From Candidatus Methanomethylicus mesodigestus (GTDB taxonomy: Archaea > Thermoproteota > Methanomethylicia > Methanomethylicales > Methanomethylicaceae), in assembly GCA_001717005.1 (NCBI GenBank), contig MAGS01000082.1:1-38047 (forward strand): DNA of 38,047 nucleotides, written 5' to 3'. Positions 1-8,023 of this stretch are shown here, in pieces. Positions within the stretch are counted from its first letter, which is position 1. Every line of letters starts with the position of its first letter. Under the pieces are notes generated by a model. It saw nothing but the letters and a program-made list of their open reading frames with translations, was not told the DNA's origin and did not search any database. Both the position numbers and the translations under genes were made by a program.

Positions 1-28
1 GTTCTTTATCTAAAAAATACACATTATG

Positions 29-49
29 GGTTATACATACATAAATTAC
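29..49 (+). promoter_or_regulatory. Probable promoter of the CoA operon
   Basis: The first 60 bases are strongly A/T-rich in a GC-rich genome. They contain TATA-like stretches (TTATACATACA at 31-41 and ATAAATTAC at 41-49) placed 30-50 bp before the coaBC translation signals. This fits an archaeal TATA box with a short leader. Which stretch is the real box cannot be decided from sequence alone. Confidence 0.4.
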
Positions 50-79
50 ATAAGCTCCCTCGTCCCTCTCTGTTAGGAG

Positions 80-1330
80 GTGTTGGATATTCACCCGTCA
101 AAGGACATACTCTGCGCCTCGAGCAGGCTGATTGCAGGCAAAAGGATAGCCCTCGGGCTCTGCGGCAGCGTCGCGGCGATGCGGTCGCCGGACCTGGCGA
201 GGGCGCTGATGAGGCACGGCGCCGAGGTATCCGTGTTCATGTCTAGGGCCTCCCAGTCGATAATCTCCCCGGACCTCATGGAGTGGGCGACAGGGAACCC
301 CGTCGTGACGGCGCTGACGGGCAAGATCGAGCACGTCGCCCTTGGCGGCGGAGCAGAAGGCTCGGCCGACCTCGTGGTGATCGCGCCTGCCACCGCCAAC
401 ACCGTAAGCAAGATCGCATCCGGCATAGACGACACGCCGGTCACGTCGCTTGCGACCACGGCGATAGGCGCAGGCATCCCGATCCTAGTCGCCCCCGCGA
501 TGCACGTCAGCATGATGCGCCACCCCGCAGTCGTGGAGAACCTGAAGCGGCTCGAGGGGATGGGCATAACCGTGCTCGCGCCCGAGATCGCGGAGGGGAA
601 GGCCAAGATCGCCAGCAACGAGCGGATCTTGGAGGCATCGCTCTCCGCCCTCTCCAGGAAGGACCTGAAGGGCAGGCGGATGCTGATCACCGCGGGCCCG
701 ACCCGCTCCTACATGGACGCGATAAGGTATCTCACCAACTCCAGCTCGGGGCGGATGGGCTTCGCCCTGGCACTGGAGGCCGCCGCCAGGGGGGCATGCG
801 TGACCATCGTGGCCGGGCCGGTCCTCCTGCCTGAGCTGCCGGGCGTCAGCGTCATAAGGGTCTCGACGACGGAGGAGATGCTCTCCGCCGTCCTCAATGA
901 GCTCAGGTCGGGCAGGTACGACGCCCTCGTGCTGGCGGCTGCCCCCCTCGACTTCTCCTTCAGCAGCAGGGCAGAGGGGAAGGTCTCGAGCAGCGCGCCG
1001 ATCAGCGTGGACCTCATCCCCCTGCCGAAGATCTCAAGCGAGGCCAGGAAGCTCGCGCCGGGGCTCTTCATAGTCGGGTTCAAGGCGGAGTACGGCGTTG
1101 CCGAGGACGAGCTCATAAGGCGCGCCAGCTCGCGGCTCGCCGACACCGGCATGGACCTGATAGCGGCCAACGACCTGTCGAAGGCGGGCGTGGGTTTCCA
1201 GACCGAGACCAACGAGATATGCCTCATCGACAAGAACGGGCCATTCCTGCGCATCCCTCTCTCCCACAAGCGCGAGGTCGCAAGGCAGATCCTCGACGCC
1301 TACTCGAGCAGGGGTGGCAGAAGTGATTAG
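80..1330 (+). CDS. coaBC: Bifunctional phosphopantothenoylcysteine decarboxylase / phosphopantothenate-cysteine ligase
   Basis: CoaBC joins cysteine to 4'-phosphopantothenate and decarboxylates the product to 4'-phosphopantetheine in the cytosol. About 416 residues is the usual length. The N-terminal half is an FMN-binding CoaC flavoprotein fold (ALGLCGSVAA near residue 25-35, APAMH near 138). The C-terminal half is the CoaB ligase with the NSSSGRMG nucleotide-binding signature at about 220-227. It heads an operon in which every gene belongs to pantothenate/CoA synthesis. The start is uncertain. A perfect Shine-Dalgarno AGGAGGTG occupies 75-82 and contains the GTG at 80, so that GTG is an unlikely initiator. 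TTG at 83 directly abuts it. ATT at 89 has ideal spacing and would begin the protein at HPSKDI. The stop overlaps the next gene. Confidence 0.93.
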   Translation: MLDIHPSKDILCASSRLIAGKRIALGLCGSVAAMRSPDLARALMRHGAEVSVFMSRASQSIISPDLMEWATGNPVVTALTGKIEHVALGGGAEGSADLVVIAPATANTVSKIASGIDDTPVTSLATTAIGAGIPILVAPAMHVSMMRHPAVVENLKRLEGMGITVLAPEIAEGKAKIASNERILEASLSALSRKDLKGRRMLITAGPTRSYMDAIRYLTNSSSGRMGFALALEAAARGACVTIVAGPVLLPELPGVSVIRVSTTEEMLSAVLNELRSGRYDALVLAAAPLDFSFSSRAEGKVSSSAPISVDLIPLPKISSEARKLAPGLFIVGFKAEYGVAEDELIRRASSRLADTGMDLIAANDLSKAGVGFQTETNEICLIDKNGPFLRIPLSHKREVARQILDAYSSRGGRSD

Positions 1331-2309
1331 CGCGCCGCGGGTCGGCCGCTCTGAACAGCCGGCGGTCGACGTCGAAGGCACGGGCGAGGGCTACTCGCCG
1401 GGTCACATCACCGCCTTCTTCAGCATCCACATGACGAACGACCCGATGCTCACTGGCTCGACCGGGGCCGGCATATGCCTTGAGGAGGGGGTCCGCACGA
1501 GGGTCACCCTCCTGCCCGGCAGCTCCGGGTCCGCGCTCTCCATGAAATTCAACGGCAGGGCGGTAAGCGACGCGCCTACATGCGACTACCTCGTGCGGTC
1601 GATGTCCGCGCGCATCGGCTGCTCCATCCGCGTCTCGGCTGAGCAGGAGTCGGCGCTGCCGCCGAACTACGGCTACGGGCTAAGCGGCGCATCCGCCCTC
1701 AGCCTGGCGCTGGCGATCAACAAGGCCGCGGACCTCCGCCTCTCGATGAACGAGGTCGGTCAGTTGGCGCACGAGGCAGAGGTCGCCAACCTGACCGGCC
1801 TGGGCGACGTCCCGGCGCAGCTCACCGGCGGGGTTGAGGTCAGGGTGAGGCCGGGCGCCCCGGGCCTTGGGGAGGTGCGTCGGCTCCCCCACCCCGAGGG
1901 GCTAGCGGTGGTGACCGCGCCGGTGGTCAGGTTCCCTACCCGGACGATGATCACCGCCAGAAAGTACGTCGCCCGCATAAACCGGCTCGGCGCCCGCGCC
2001 ATGTCCTCATTCATGGACTCCCCTGTTGTCGACAACCTCATGCGGCAGTCACGCCTCTTCTGGCAGGGCGTCGGCATAGAGGAGGCGCGCATGCTTGCCG
2101 TAATCAAGCTCTTCGAAGGGGCGGGCATAGCCTGGCCGTCGGCAAAGAAGGGCATCGTCTTCGGCATCATACGCCGGGACGAGCTGCCCGCGGTCGCCGC
2201 GAGGCTGGGCTGCCCTTCCCCTGCGCCGGACGCACCGATGCCCATCGTGCTCGGCGGCAAGGGGATCAATCTTATCGTAACTGAGATAGCAAACAGGGGT
2301 GCACTATGA
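1323..2309 (+). CDS. Pantoate kinase (archaeal, GHMP family)
   Basis: Archaeal pantoate kinase phosphorylates pantoate to 4-phosphopantoate with ATP, the step that with phosphopantothenate synthetase replaces bacterial PanC/CoaA. The roughly 328-residue protein has the GHMP-kinase ATP-binding signature PPNYGYGLSGASA at about residues 113-125 and a C-terminal GGKG turn (LGGKGINL). Identification rests on this fold plus its position directly before phosphopantothenate synthetase, the classic pair. GTG at 1323 is chosen because GGGGTGG lies just before it; GTG at 1314 would add three residues. The start lies inside the end of coaBC and the stop overlaps the next ATG (ATGA), indicating translational coupling. 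Confidence 0.88.
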   Translation: MISAPRVGRSEQPAVDVEGTGEGYSPGHITAFFSIHMTNDPMLTGSTGAGICLEEGVRTRVTLLPGSSGSALSMKFNGRAVSDAPTCDYLVRSMSARIGCSIRVSAEQESALPPNYGYGLSGASALSLALAINKAADLRLSMNEVGQLAHEAEVANLTGLGDVPAQLTGGVEVRVRPGAPGLGEVRRLPHPEGLAVVTAPVVRFPTRTMITARKYVARINRLGARAMSSFMDSPVVDNLMRQSRLFWQGVGIEEARMLAVIKLFEGAGIAWPSAKKGIVFGIIRRDELPAVAARLGCPSPAPDAPMPIVLGGKGINLIVTEIANRGAL

Positions 2310-3082
2310 TGGAGACAGGCTTCAACATACCCGATAACCATCCAAGGGCCGCCTCGATGAGGATCCGGGAGAGGCTGATAGAGGGCGAGGAGCGGTCTGT
2401 CGTGACCAAGGCGGGCCTATTCGCACACGGCAGGGGCGAGGCATTCGACTACCTGATCGGGGAGGCCTCGATGCCGGCAGCCCTATCCGCTGCCAGGGCT
2501 GCGGCCGCCTCCCTCCTCCTGGCTTCGCACCCGGTCATATCCGTGAACGGCAACGTGGCCGCCCTCGTCCCAGAGGCGGCGGTCGAGCTCTCGCAGTTGT
2601 CGGGCGCCCCGCTCGAGGTGAACCTCTTCTACCGGACCCGGAAGCGGGAGCTGGCAGTGAGGGACGCGCTCCTCACAGCAGGCGCCACCGCCGTGCTGGG
2701 CCTGGGCCCCAAGACCGCAACGATCCCCGAGCTCTTCAGCGAACGGCGGATAGTGGACCCTGAGGGCATCTACAAGGCAGACGTCGTCGTCGTGCCGCTG
2801 GAGGACGGCGACAGGACTGAGGCGCTCAAGCGCATCGGCAAGTTCGTGATCACCATAGACCTCAACCCGCTCTCGAGGACCGCCCAGACTGCCGACATAA
2901 CCATCGTCGACAACATAACCCGGGCCATCCCGAACATCGTGGGCGCGATCCGAGCGCTCAGGCCGTGCGGCGCCGGAACGCAGAGGTCCGTAGCCCGCGG
3001 CTTCGACAACCGGAGGAACCTCTCTGAGGCGCTAATCTTCATCAGAGACCGGCTGACTGCCCTGGCCGGAGGGCGAGGCTGA
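2306..3082 (+). CDS. 4-phosphopantoate--beta-alanine ligase (phosphopantothenate synthetase)
   Basis: This enzyme condenses 4-phosphopantoate with beta-alanine using ATP to give 4'-phosphopantothenate. The 258-residue protein matches the archaeal COG1701 family throughout. The N-terminus carries IPDNHPRAASMRIRERL then AGLFAHGRGEAFDYLIGE, the family hallmark. Further conserved blocks are VNLFYRT, ALLTAGATAVLG and VVPLEDGDRTEAL, with a C-terminal IDLNPLSRTAQTADITIVDN. The start ATG overlaps the stop of pantoate kinase by four bases; a second ATG at 2309 is equally possible. A 60-bp gap follows before ketopantoate reductase. Confidence 0.93.
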   Translation: MMETGFNIPDNHPRAASMRIRERLIEGEERSVVTKAGLFAHGRGEAFDYLIGEASMPAALSAARAAAASLLLASHPVISVNGNVAALVPEAAVELSQLSGAPLEVNLFYRTRKRELAVRDALLTAGATAVLGLGPKTATIPELFSERRIVDPEGIYKADVVVVPLEDGDRTEALKRIGKFVITIDLNPLSRTAQTADITIVDNITRAIPNIVGAIRALRPCGAGTQRSVARGFDNRRNLSEALIFIRDRLTALAGGRG

Positions 3083-3142
3083 GCGCGCCAAACGCCGGCC
3101 CAGCAGGATGCGTGTACAGGTGAGATCAGGAGAGATGGAAAA

Positions 3143-4033
3143 ATGGCCTTTAAGAGAGTCTTCATAGTGGGCGCCGGGGCGGTCGGCAGCTGCTACGGGG
3201 CGCTGCTGTCGGGGAAGAACGACGTAACGCTGATCGGGCGGCAGCCCCACGTCGACGCGATAAACTCGGGCGGGCTGGTCGTCGACGGCGATCTCAAGGG
3301 CAGGTTCCATCTTAACGCCGCGACATCCGTATCCGACATTCCGGCGAACTCGCTGGTACTCCTGACCACGAAGGCGCAGGCTGCCGCTAAGGCATGCGAG
3401 GCGCTGCGGCCGGCATTGAAGGGCGACACCGTCCTGCTGGCACTGCAGAACGGGCTGGGCATAAAGGGGCTTATCGAGGGCGCGGTCGCCGGCAAGGCAA
3501 GGGTCGCCCGGGGCCTGGTTCTGATGGCCGCGGAGTTCCTCGAGCCGGGGAAGGTCACGTATTGGAAGGGTCCCACGATAATAGAAGCGACTGAGACCGG
3601 GGAGCGCATCCGGGCGCTGTTCGAGGAGAGCGGGCTGGATGCCGAGGTCGCCCCGGACATCCTGACGAGGGAATGGGACAAGATGGTGATCAACTGCGTC
3701 GTGAACCCGCTGTCCACAATCCTGCGGGTCAGGGACCGCGAGGTGGCAGCACCGGCACTGAGGGGGATTCGGCGCGCGATAATCGGCGAGTGCGCATCGG
3801 TGGCGGCCGCCGAGGGCGTTCACCTCGACGACGGACTGGCGGCCGGCATTGACCGCCGGATAAGGTCCTATGAGAACTACTCCTCGATGTATCAGGACGT
3901 GATGAAGGGCAACGATACCGAGATCGGCTTTCTCAACGCAAGGATCGTCGAGCTCGGCGGCAGGCACGGCATCAGGGCGCCCGTCAACGAGGCGCTGGCG
4001 GGGATGATCAGATTCATGGAGGCTAAAAAATGA
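3143..4033 (+). CDS. panE: 2-dehydropantoate 2-reductase (ketopantoate reductase)
   Basis: PanE/ApbA reduces ketopantoate to pantoate with NAD(P)H. The 296-residue protein begins with a Rossmann motif GAGAVGS at residues 10-16. It has the conserved TTKAQ lysine region near 75 and LQNGLG near 103, and its C-terminal helical domain has NPLSTILR and a YENYSSMYQDV block typical of the family. GGAGAGATGG precedes the ATG at about 6 nt. The stop overlaps the ATG of panB by four bases (ATGA), so panE and panB are coupled. In some archaea this enzyme is feedback-inhibited by CoA; nothing in the sequence confirms or excludes that here. Confidence 0.93.
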   Translation: MAFKRVFIVGAGAVGSCYGALLSGKNDVTLIGRQPHVDAINSGGLVVDGDLKGRFHLNAATSVSDIPANSLVLLTTKAQAAAKACEALRPALKGDTVLLALQNGLGIKGLIEGAVAGKARVARGLVLMAAEFLEPGKVTYWKGPTIIEATETGERIRALFEESGLDAEVAPDILTREWDKMVINCVVNPLSTILRVRDREVAAPALRGIRRAIIGECASVAAAEGVHLDDGLAAGIDRRIRSYENYSSMYQDVMKGNDTEIGFLNARIVELGGRHGIRAPVNEALAGMIRFMEAKK

Positions 4034-4797
4034 AACTTGACGACTTCAGAGACCGGAAGGGGAAAGAGAAGATAGTCATGCTGACTGCCTACGACAGCCA
4101 GATCGCAAAGATTGTGGACCAAGCCGAGATCGACATCATCCTGATCGGCGACAGCCTAGGGATGGTCTTTCAGGGGAACACCAATACCAGGGGCGTGACG
4201 ATGCGCGACATGGTCTACCACACGCAGGCGGTCGCCAGGGGCGCCAATAGGACGCCAATAGTGGCCGACATGCCATTCAAGAGCGACTCAACGGTGCCCG
4301 CCGCCCTCAGAAACGCACGGCGGCTCCTCGAGGCGGGCGCGCAGGGGGTAAAGATCGAGGGGCGAAAGACCGAGGTGATAAAGGCCCTCATAGGGGAGGG
4401 CATCCCCGTGATGGCGCACATCGGGCTCCTGCCGCAGACAGCGGCAGCCTACCGGCTGATTGGGAAGACGCCCGAGGACGCGGAAAGGATCATGCAGGAC
4501 GCCATACGCCTAGACGCGCTGGGCGTCTTCTCCATGGTCCTGGAGTCCATCCCTGAGGGCTTGGCCAAGGCGATCACCGAGACCGTCCGGACGCCGACGA
4601 TAGGGATAGGCGCCGGGAAGCACTGCGACGGGCAGGTCTTGGTGATAAACGACATGCTCGGCCTCGACCCGGCCTTCACGCCCAAGTACCTCAAGAGGTA
4701 CGCCGACCTCAGCCAGATAATCTCAAACTCCGTCGGCGCGTTCAAGCTGGAAGTTAGGGGCGGCGAATACCCTGGCCCGGAGCAGACATACCGTTGA
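4030..4797 (+). CDS. panB: 3-methyl-2-oxobutanoate hydroxymethyltransferase (ketopantoate hydroxymethyltransferase)
   Basis: PanB transfers a hydroxymethyl group from methylenetetrahydropterin to 2-oxoisovalerate, giving ketopantoate, the committed step of pantoate synthesis. The 255-residue TIM-barrel protein is of normal length. It shows MLTAYDSQIAKI, the metal-binding IGDSLGMV near residue 41-48, VADMPF, GAQGVKIEG, HIGLLPQ and LESIPEGLA with the catalytic glutamate. It ends the CoA operon (coaBC, pantoate kinase, phosphopantothenate synthetase, panE, panB). The presence of both panB and panE indicates that pantoate is made de novo rather than imported. Confidence 0.95.
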   Translation: MKLDDFRDRKGKEKIVMLTAYDSQIAKIVDQAEIDIILIGDSLGMVFQGNTNTRGVTMRDMVYHTQAVARGANRTPIVADMPFKSDSTVPAALRNARRLLEAGAQGVKIEGRKTEVIKALIGEGIPVMAHIGLLPQTAAAYRLIGKTPEDAERIMQDAIRLDALGVFSMVLESIPEGLAKAITETVRTPTIGIGAGKHCDGQVLVINDMLGLDPAFTPKYLKRYADLSQIISNSVGAFKLEVRGGEYPGPEQTYR

Positions 4798-4810
4798 CCC
4801 GCTGGGACGG

Positions 4811-4851
4811 GGGGCCCGGGGAACCGGTTACCCCTCGCGCCCGGGCGCCCC
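4811..4851 (+). terminator. GC-rich hairpin after panB
   Basis: GGGGCCCGGG at 4811-4820 can pair with CCCGGGCGCCCC at 4840-4851 (one bulged G). The 19-base loop contains AACCGGTT and a C run. It lies 13 bp past the panB stop and could end or protect the CoA-operon transcript. No T-tract follows it, so intrinsic termination is uncertain. Confidence 0.35.
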
Positions 4852-4903
4852 TATACATTGTTGAATATCCGGCTAGGATAACTGGGCTTTGCATTAACCA
4901 TAC

Positions 4904-4970
4904 TTGATCAAACATAATATTTTATGCCAAAAAACTAATGTTTTTTAAAGAAAATACTTATAAGTAAACA
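4904..4970 (+). promoter_or_regulatory. argGH promoter region
   Basis: A sharply A/T-rich block separates the CoA and arginine operons. The palindromic ACTTATAAGT at 4956-4965 is a good TATA box about 60 bp before the argG start, predicting a transcript start near 4985-4990. Another palindrome, TTGATCAA (4904-4911), and oligo-A/T runs (4929-4954) lie upstream. They could bind an arginine-responsive regulator, but no known arginine operator is recognisable. Confidence 0.55.
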
Positions 4971-5022
4971 TTTAGCTTCCTTTTTTTGCGAATCGTTAAA
5001 GAATACTGAATGGGTGATAAAG

Positions 5023-6228
5023 GTGACTGAGATCAAGAGAATAGCCCTCGCTTATTCGGGCGGTTTGGATACTTCCGTGGCCATAAAGTGGCTCGCAGAG
5101 AAGTATGGCGCCAAGGTAATCACCGTTACAGTGGACCTCGGACAGGATGAGGACTTCAAGGCAATCGGCGACAAGGCCCTGAAGGTCGGCGCCGAGAACC
5201 ACTACACCGTAGACGCAAAGCGCGAGTTCGCCACCGGGTACATCTTCCCGTCGATCAAGGCCAACGGGATATACCAGTTCAAGTACCCGATCTCGACCTC
5301 GCTCGGCAGGCCGCTCATAGCCGAGAAGCTCGTGGAGATCGCGCACAAGGAGGGTTGCGACTCGGTCGCGCACGGCTGCACCGGCAAGGGCAACGACCAG
5401 ATCCGGATCGAGGTCTCATGCATGGCGCGGGACCCGTCCCTCAAGATCCTCGCCCCTACGCGCAACTGGGGCATGAGCCGGGACCAGGAGATCGAGTACG
5501 CCAAGAAGCACGGCATCCCGATCTCCAAGGCCGCAAAGAAGTACAGCATAGACGAGTGCCTGTGGGGCAGGTCGATCGAGAGCGGCCCGCTCGAGAACCC
5601 GTGGAACGCCCCGCAGGACGACGGCTGGCTGTGGACGACGTCGCCCGAGTCAGCTCCAGACAAGCCGACGATCATCGAGGTTGAGTTCAAGCAGGGCGTC
5701 CCAGTGGCGCTTGACGGCGTCGCGATGGAGCCCGTGGACCTGATCAGGAAGGTCAATCGGATCGCCGGGGAGAACGGCGTCGGCAGGGTCGACCACATGG
5801 AGGACCGGATCGTCGGGATCAAGTCGCGCGAGACATACGAGTGCCCGGCAGCGACCGTGCTGCTCGAGGCGCACCGGGACCTGGAGAAGCTCATACTCAA
5901 CAGGCACGAGCACGAGTTCAAGAAGCTCGTGGACGACAAGTGGGCGTTCCTCGTCTACGCCGGGCTGTGGGACGACCCGCTGCGCGAGGAGCTCGAGGCC
6001 TTCATAAACAAGTCCAACGAGCGCGTCGACGGCAAGGTCCGGGTCAAGCTCTACAAGGGCTCGGCGATGGTCTGCGGCAGGTCATCCCCGAACTCTGTGT
6101 ACGACTTCAAGACCGCCACCTACGACTCGTCGTCGACATTCGACCAGACCCTCTCGAACGGCTTCATCCCGCTCTGGGGGCTGCAGACGGTAGTCTCAAG
6201 AAAGGTAATCTCCAATAGGAGAGCGTGA
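5023..6228 (+). CDS. argG: Argininosuccinate synthase
   Basis: ArgG joins citrulline and aspartate with ATP to form argininosuccinate, the penultimate step of arginine synthesis. The roughly 401-residue protein is full length. The PP-loop SGGLDTS lies at residues 12-18, followed by HGCTGKGNDQIR near 123-134, DECLWGRSIESGPLE near 175-190 and RSSPNSVYD near the C-terminus. The GTG at 5023 is preferred because GGGTGAT (5012-5018) sits 4-5 nt before it; GTG at 5014 would place the ribosome site inside the gene. argH follows after 25 bp, so the two form an operon. Confidence 0.96.
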   Translation: MTEIKRIALAYSGGLDTSVAIKWLAEKYGAKVITVTVDLGQDEDFKAIGDKALKVGAENHYTVDAKREFATGYIFPSIKANGIYQFKYPISTSLGRPLIAEKLVEIAHKEGCDSVAHGCTGKGNDQIRIEVSCMARDPSLKILAPTRNWGMSRDQEIEYAKKHGIPISKAAKKYSIDECLWGRSIESGPLENPWNAPQDDGWLWTTSPESAPDKPTIIEVEFKQGVPVALDGVAMEPVDLIRKVNRIAGENGVGRVDHMEDRIVGIKSRETYECPAATVLLEAHRDLEKLILNRHEHEFKKLVDDKWAFLVYAGLWDDPLREELEAFINKSNERVDGKVRVKLYKGSAMVCGRSSPNSVYDFKTATYDSSSTFDQTLSNGFIPLWGLQTVVSRKVISNRRA

Positions 6229-6253
6229 GCATAATCTGTATGGGGGGTCTCGA

Positions 6254-7711
6254 TTGAAGATAACTCGCGGCGGACGCCTGACCGGCGACCTGACGGACGA
6301 TGTGGCTAGTCTCACCTCGTCCTCCGAACATGACCACTACATCGCGGACGACGTGATCGAGATAAACATGGCCCACTCGCTGATGCTGGTCAAGGCGGGG
6401 TGCCTCACCCCGGCGGAGGGCAGGGCGATAGTCGCCGCGCTGAAGCCCCTCATAGGGAAGATCAAATCGGTCCCGCCAGACATGGAGGACGTCCACATGG
6501 TGATCGAGGAGGAGGTCACCAAGGCAGTGGGCGCCGAGATCGGAGGCAAGATGCACACCGGGAAGAGCCGCAACGACCAGGTCGCGACCGCCCTCAGGAT
6601 GCGCCTCCGCTCCTACCTCATCGCGATATGCAAGGCGGTCTCCGAACTGCAGACCGCCCTGAACGGGAAGGCGGCGGAGTCTGCCGGCACGGTCATGCCC
6701 GGCTTCACGCACCTCCAGCACGCGCAGCCGGTGAGCGCGGCGCTCCACATGCTCGCATACAGCGACATGCTGGGGAGGAGCCTCGGGAGGCTGATGGACT
6801 GCTACCGGCGCGTCAACCTCTCGCCCATGGGCGCGGCGGCACTGGCCGGCACGGGATTCCCGATCGACCGCGCCCTCGTCGCAAGGTATCTTGGCTTCGA
6901 CGGACTCTTGGAGAACACCATGGATGCGGTCGCCTCAAGGGACTTCGCCCTCGAGGCGGTATCCGCGCTCTCGATAATGATGGTCGACATGAGCCGCCTG
7001 GCGGAGGAGCTCGTGATCTGGAGCACGCTGGAGTTCGGCTACGTTGACATGCCGGACGATCACTCCTCGACGAGCAGCATAATGCCCCAGAAGAAGAACC
7101 CGGTCACCTCCGAGATCATGAGGGCCAAGGTCGGGGACGTCTTCGGCGAGCTCGCTGCCATGACGGTCATAATGAAGTCGCTCCCGCTGGCGTACAACCT
7201 CGACATGCAGGAGGTCAACCCGCACATCTGGCGCGCATGCGAGGCATCGCTGCTGTCGCTGAGGGTGATGGCCGACCTCGTCCGCAAGATGCGCCTCCGG
7301 GATAGCCGCCTCAAGGACGTGGTTACGAAGGACTTCTCGGTCGCTACCGAGCTCGCCGACGTGCTCGTCAGGGAGGGCGGCCTGCCGTTCAGGAAGGCCC
7401 ATCAGGCGGTGGGCGCCATAGTGAAGGACCTCTCAGCGTCTTCAAAATCGCTCTCCGAGGAGCCCGCCTCAAGGGTGGCCGGCATGGTGCTCGAGAAGGC
7501 CGGCGTCCGGATAAGCGAGGCGTCCGTCGCATCCGCCATAGACCCGGTCAAGAACGCCGACGTCAGGGCGACGACCGGCGGTCCGGCCCGCAAGGAGATC
7601 AAGCGGATGCTGGCCGAGCGGGGCGCATCGGCAAAGAAGACCGCGGCCGCGTTGGTCGCCCTCTCTGAGCCGATCGACCGCGGCAGGCGCTCGATGGACG
7701 CGGCTCTATAG
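6254..7711 (+). CDS. argH: Argininosuccinate lyase
   Basis: ArgH splits argininosuccinate into arginine and fumarate. The 485-residue protein belongs to the fumarase/aspartase superfamily. It has VHMVIEEEV, THLQHAQPVS and the signature SSIMPQKKNP at about 274-283 carrying the catalytic serine loop. It starts at TTG (6254), with GGGGGG 6 nt upstream and no better ATG nearby. The C-terminus overlaps the 3' end of a convergent minus-strand gene by six bases, so argGH and the topoisomerase operon meet tail to tail. Confidence 0.95.
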   Translation: MKITRGGRLTGDLTDDVASLTSSSEHDHYIADDVIEINMAHSLMLVKAGCLTPAEGRAIVAALKPLIGKIKSVPPDMEDVHMVIEEEVTKAVGAEIGGKMHTGKSRNDQVATALRMRLRSYLIAICKAVSELQTALNGKAAESAGTVMPGFTHLQHAQPVSAALHMLAYSDMLGRSLGRLMDCYRRVNLSPMGAAALAGTGFPIDRALVARYLGFDGLLENTMDAVASRDFALEAVSALSIMMVDMSRLAEELVIWSTLEFGYVDMPDDHSSTSSIMPQKKNPVTSEIMRAKVGDVFGELAAMTVIMKSLPLAYNLDMQEVNPHIWRACEASLLSLRVMADLVRKMRLRDSRLKDVVTKDFSVATELADVLVREGGLPFRKAHQAVGAIVKDLSASSKSLSEEPASRVAGMVLEKAGVRISEASVASAIDPVKNADVRATTGGPARKEIKRMLAERGASAKKTAAALVALSEPIDRGRRSMDAAL

Positions 7712-8023
7712 GCCGCCCTCGCCCTCGTCGCTGCCGTCATCATCATCATCATCATCGTTCCCTGCGTTGCCGTCGCCGCTCCGCTCCCCTGGATCGCCTT
7801 TATCCGTTTCTGGATTCCCCCGCAGGTGTGCCGCAACCTCCTTGACCGCCGATCCCGTCGCCGGGTTCCCCTGCACCCTCTTGAGGTAGTCCTGCCAGCC
7901 CACGCCCATGCGCTCCCTCCATACTTCGAAGTGCCTCTCAAGCCTCTTCTTAGCCTCGAGGTGGAGCTCGCAGAGCTCGCCGCCTGCCGCCCCGCCGCAT
8001 ACCGCGCACTTATCCGCCGCCAC
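7706..8023 (-). CDS. Small Cys/His-motif protein with acidic tail, function unknown
   Basis: The 105-residue protein starts with CAVCGGAAGGELCELH (C6, C9, C18, H21), a compact zinc-binding pattern. A charged helical segment follows with FEVWRERMGVGWQDYLKRV and NPATGSAVKEVAAHL. The layout resembles small conserved archaeal zinc-motif proteins of unknown function. The last 30 residues are low-complexity Gly/Asp (GNDDDDDDDGSDEGEG). The GTG start at 8023 lies 14 bases inside the end of topA with GGAGG upstream, so it is co-translated with the topoisomerase. A role in helping or regulating topoisomerase is only a guess from position. Confidence 0.7.
   Translation of the reverse strand: MAADKCAVCGGAAGGELCELHLEAKKRLERHFEVWRERMGVGWQDYLKRVQGNPATGSAVKEVAAHLRGNPETDKGDPGERSGDGNAGNDDDDDDDGSDEGEGGL
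7737..7757. repeat. CAT trinucleotide repeat
   Basis: Six or more tandem CAT units (ATG/GAT on the other strand) encode the poly-Asp run in the tail of the small Cys-motif protein. The tract lies just beyond the argH stop. Such a tract can change length by slippage, in whole codons. Confidence 0.75.
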
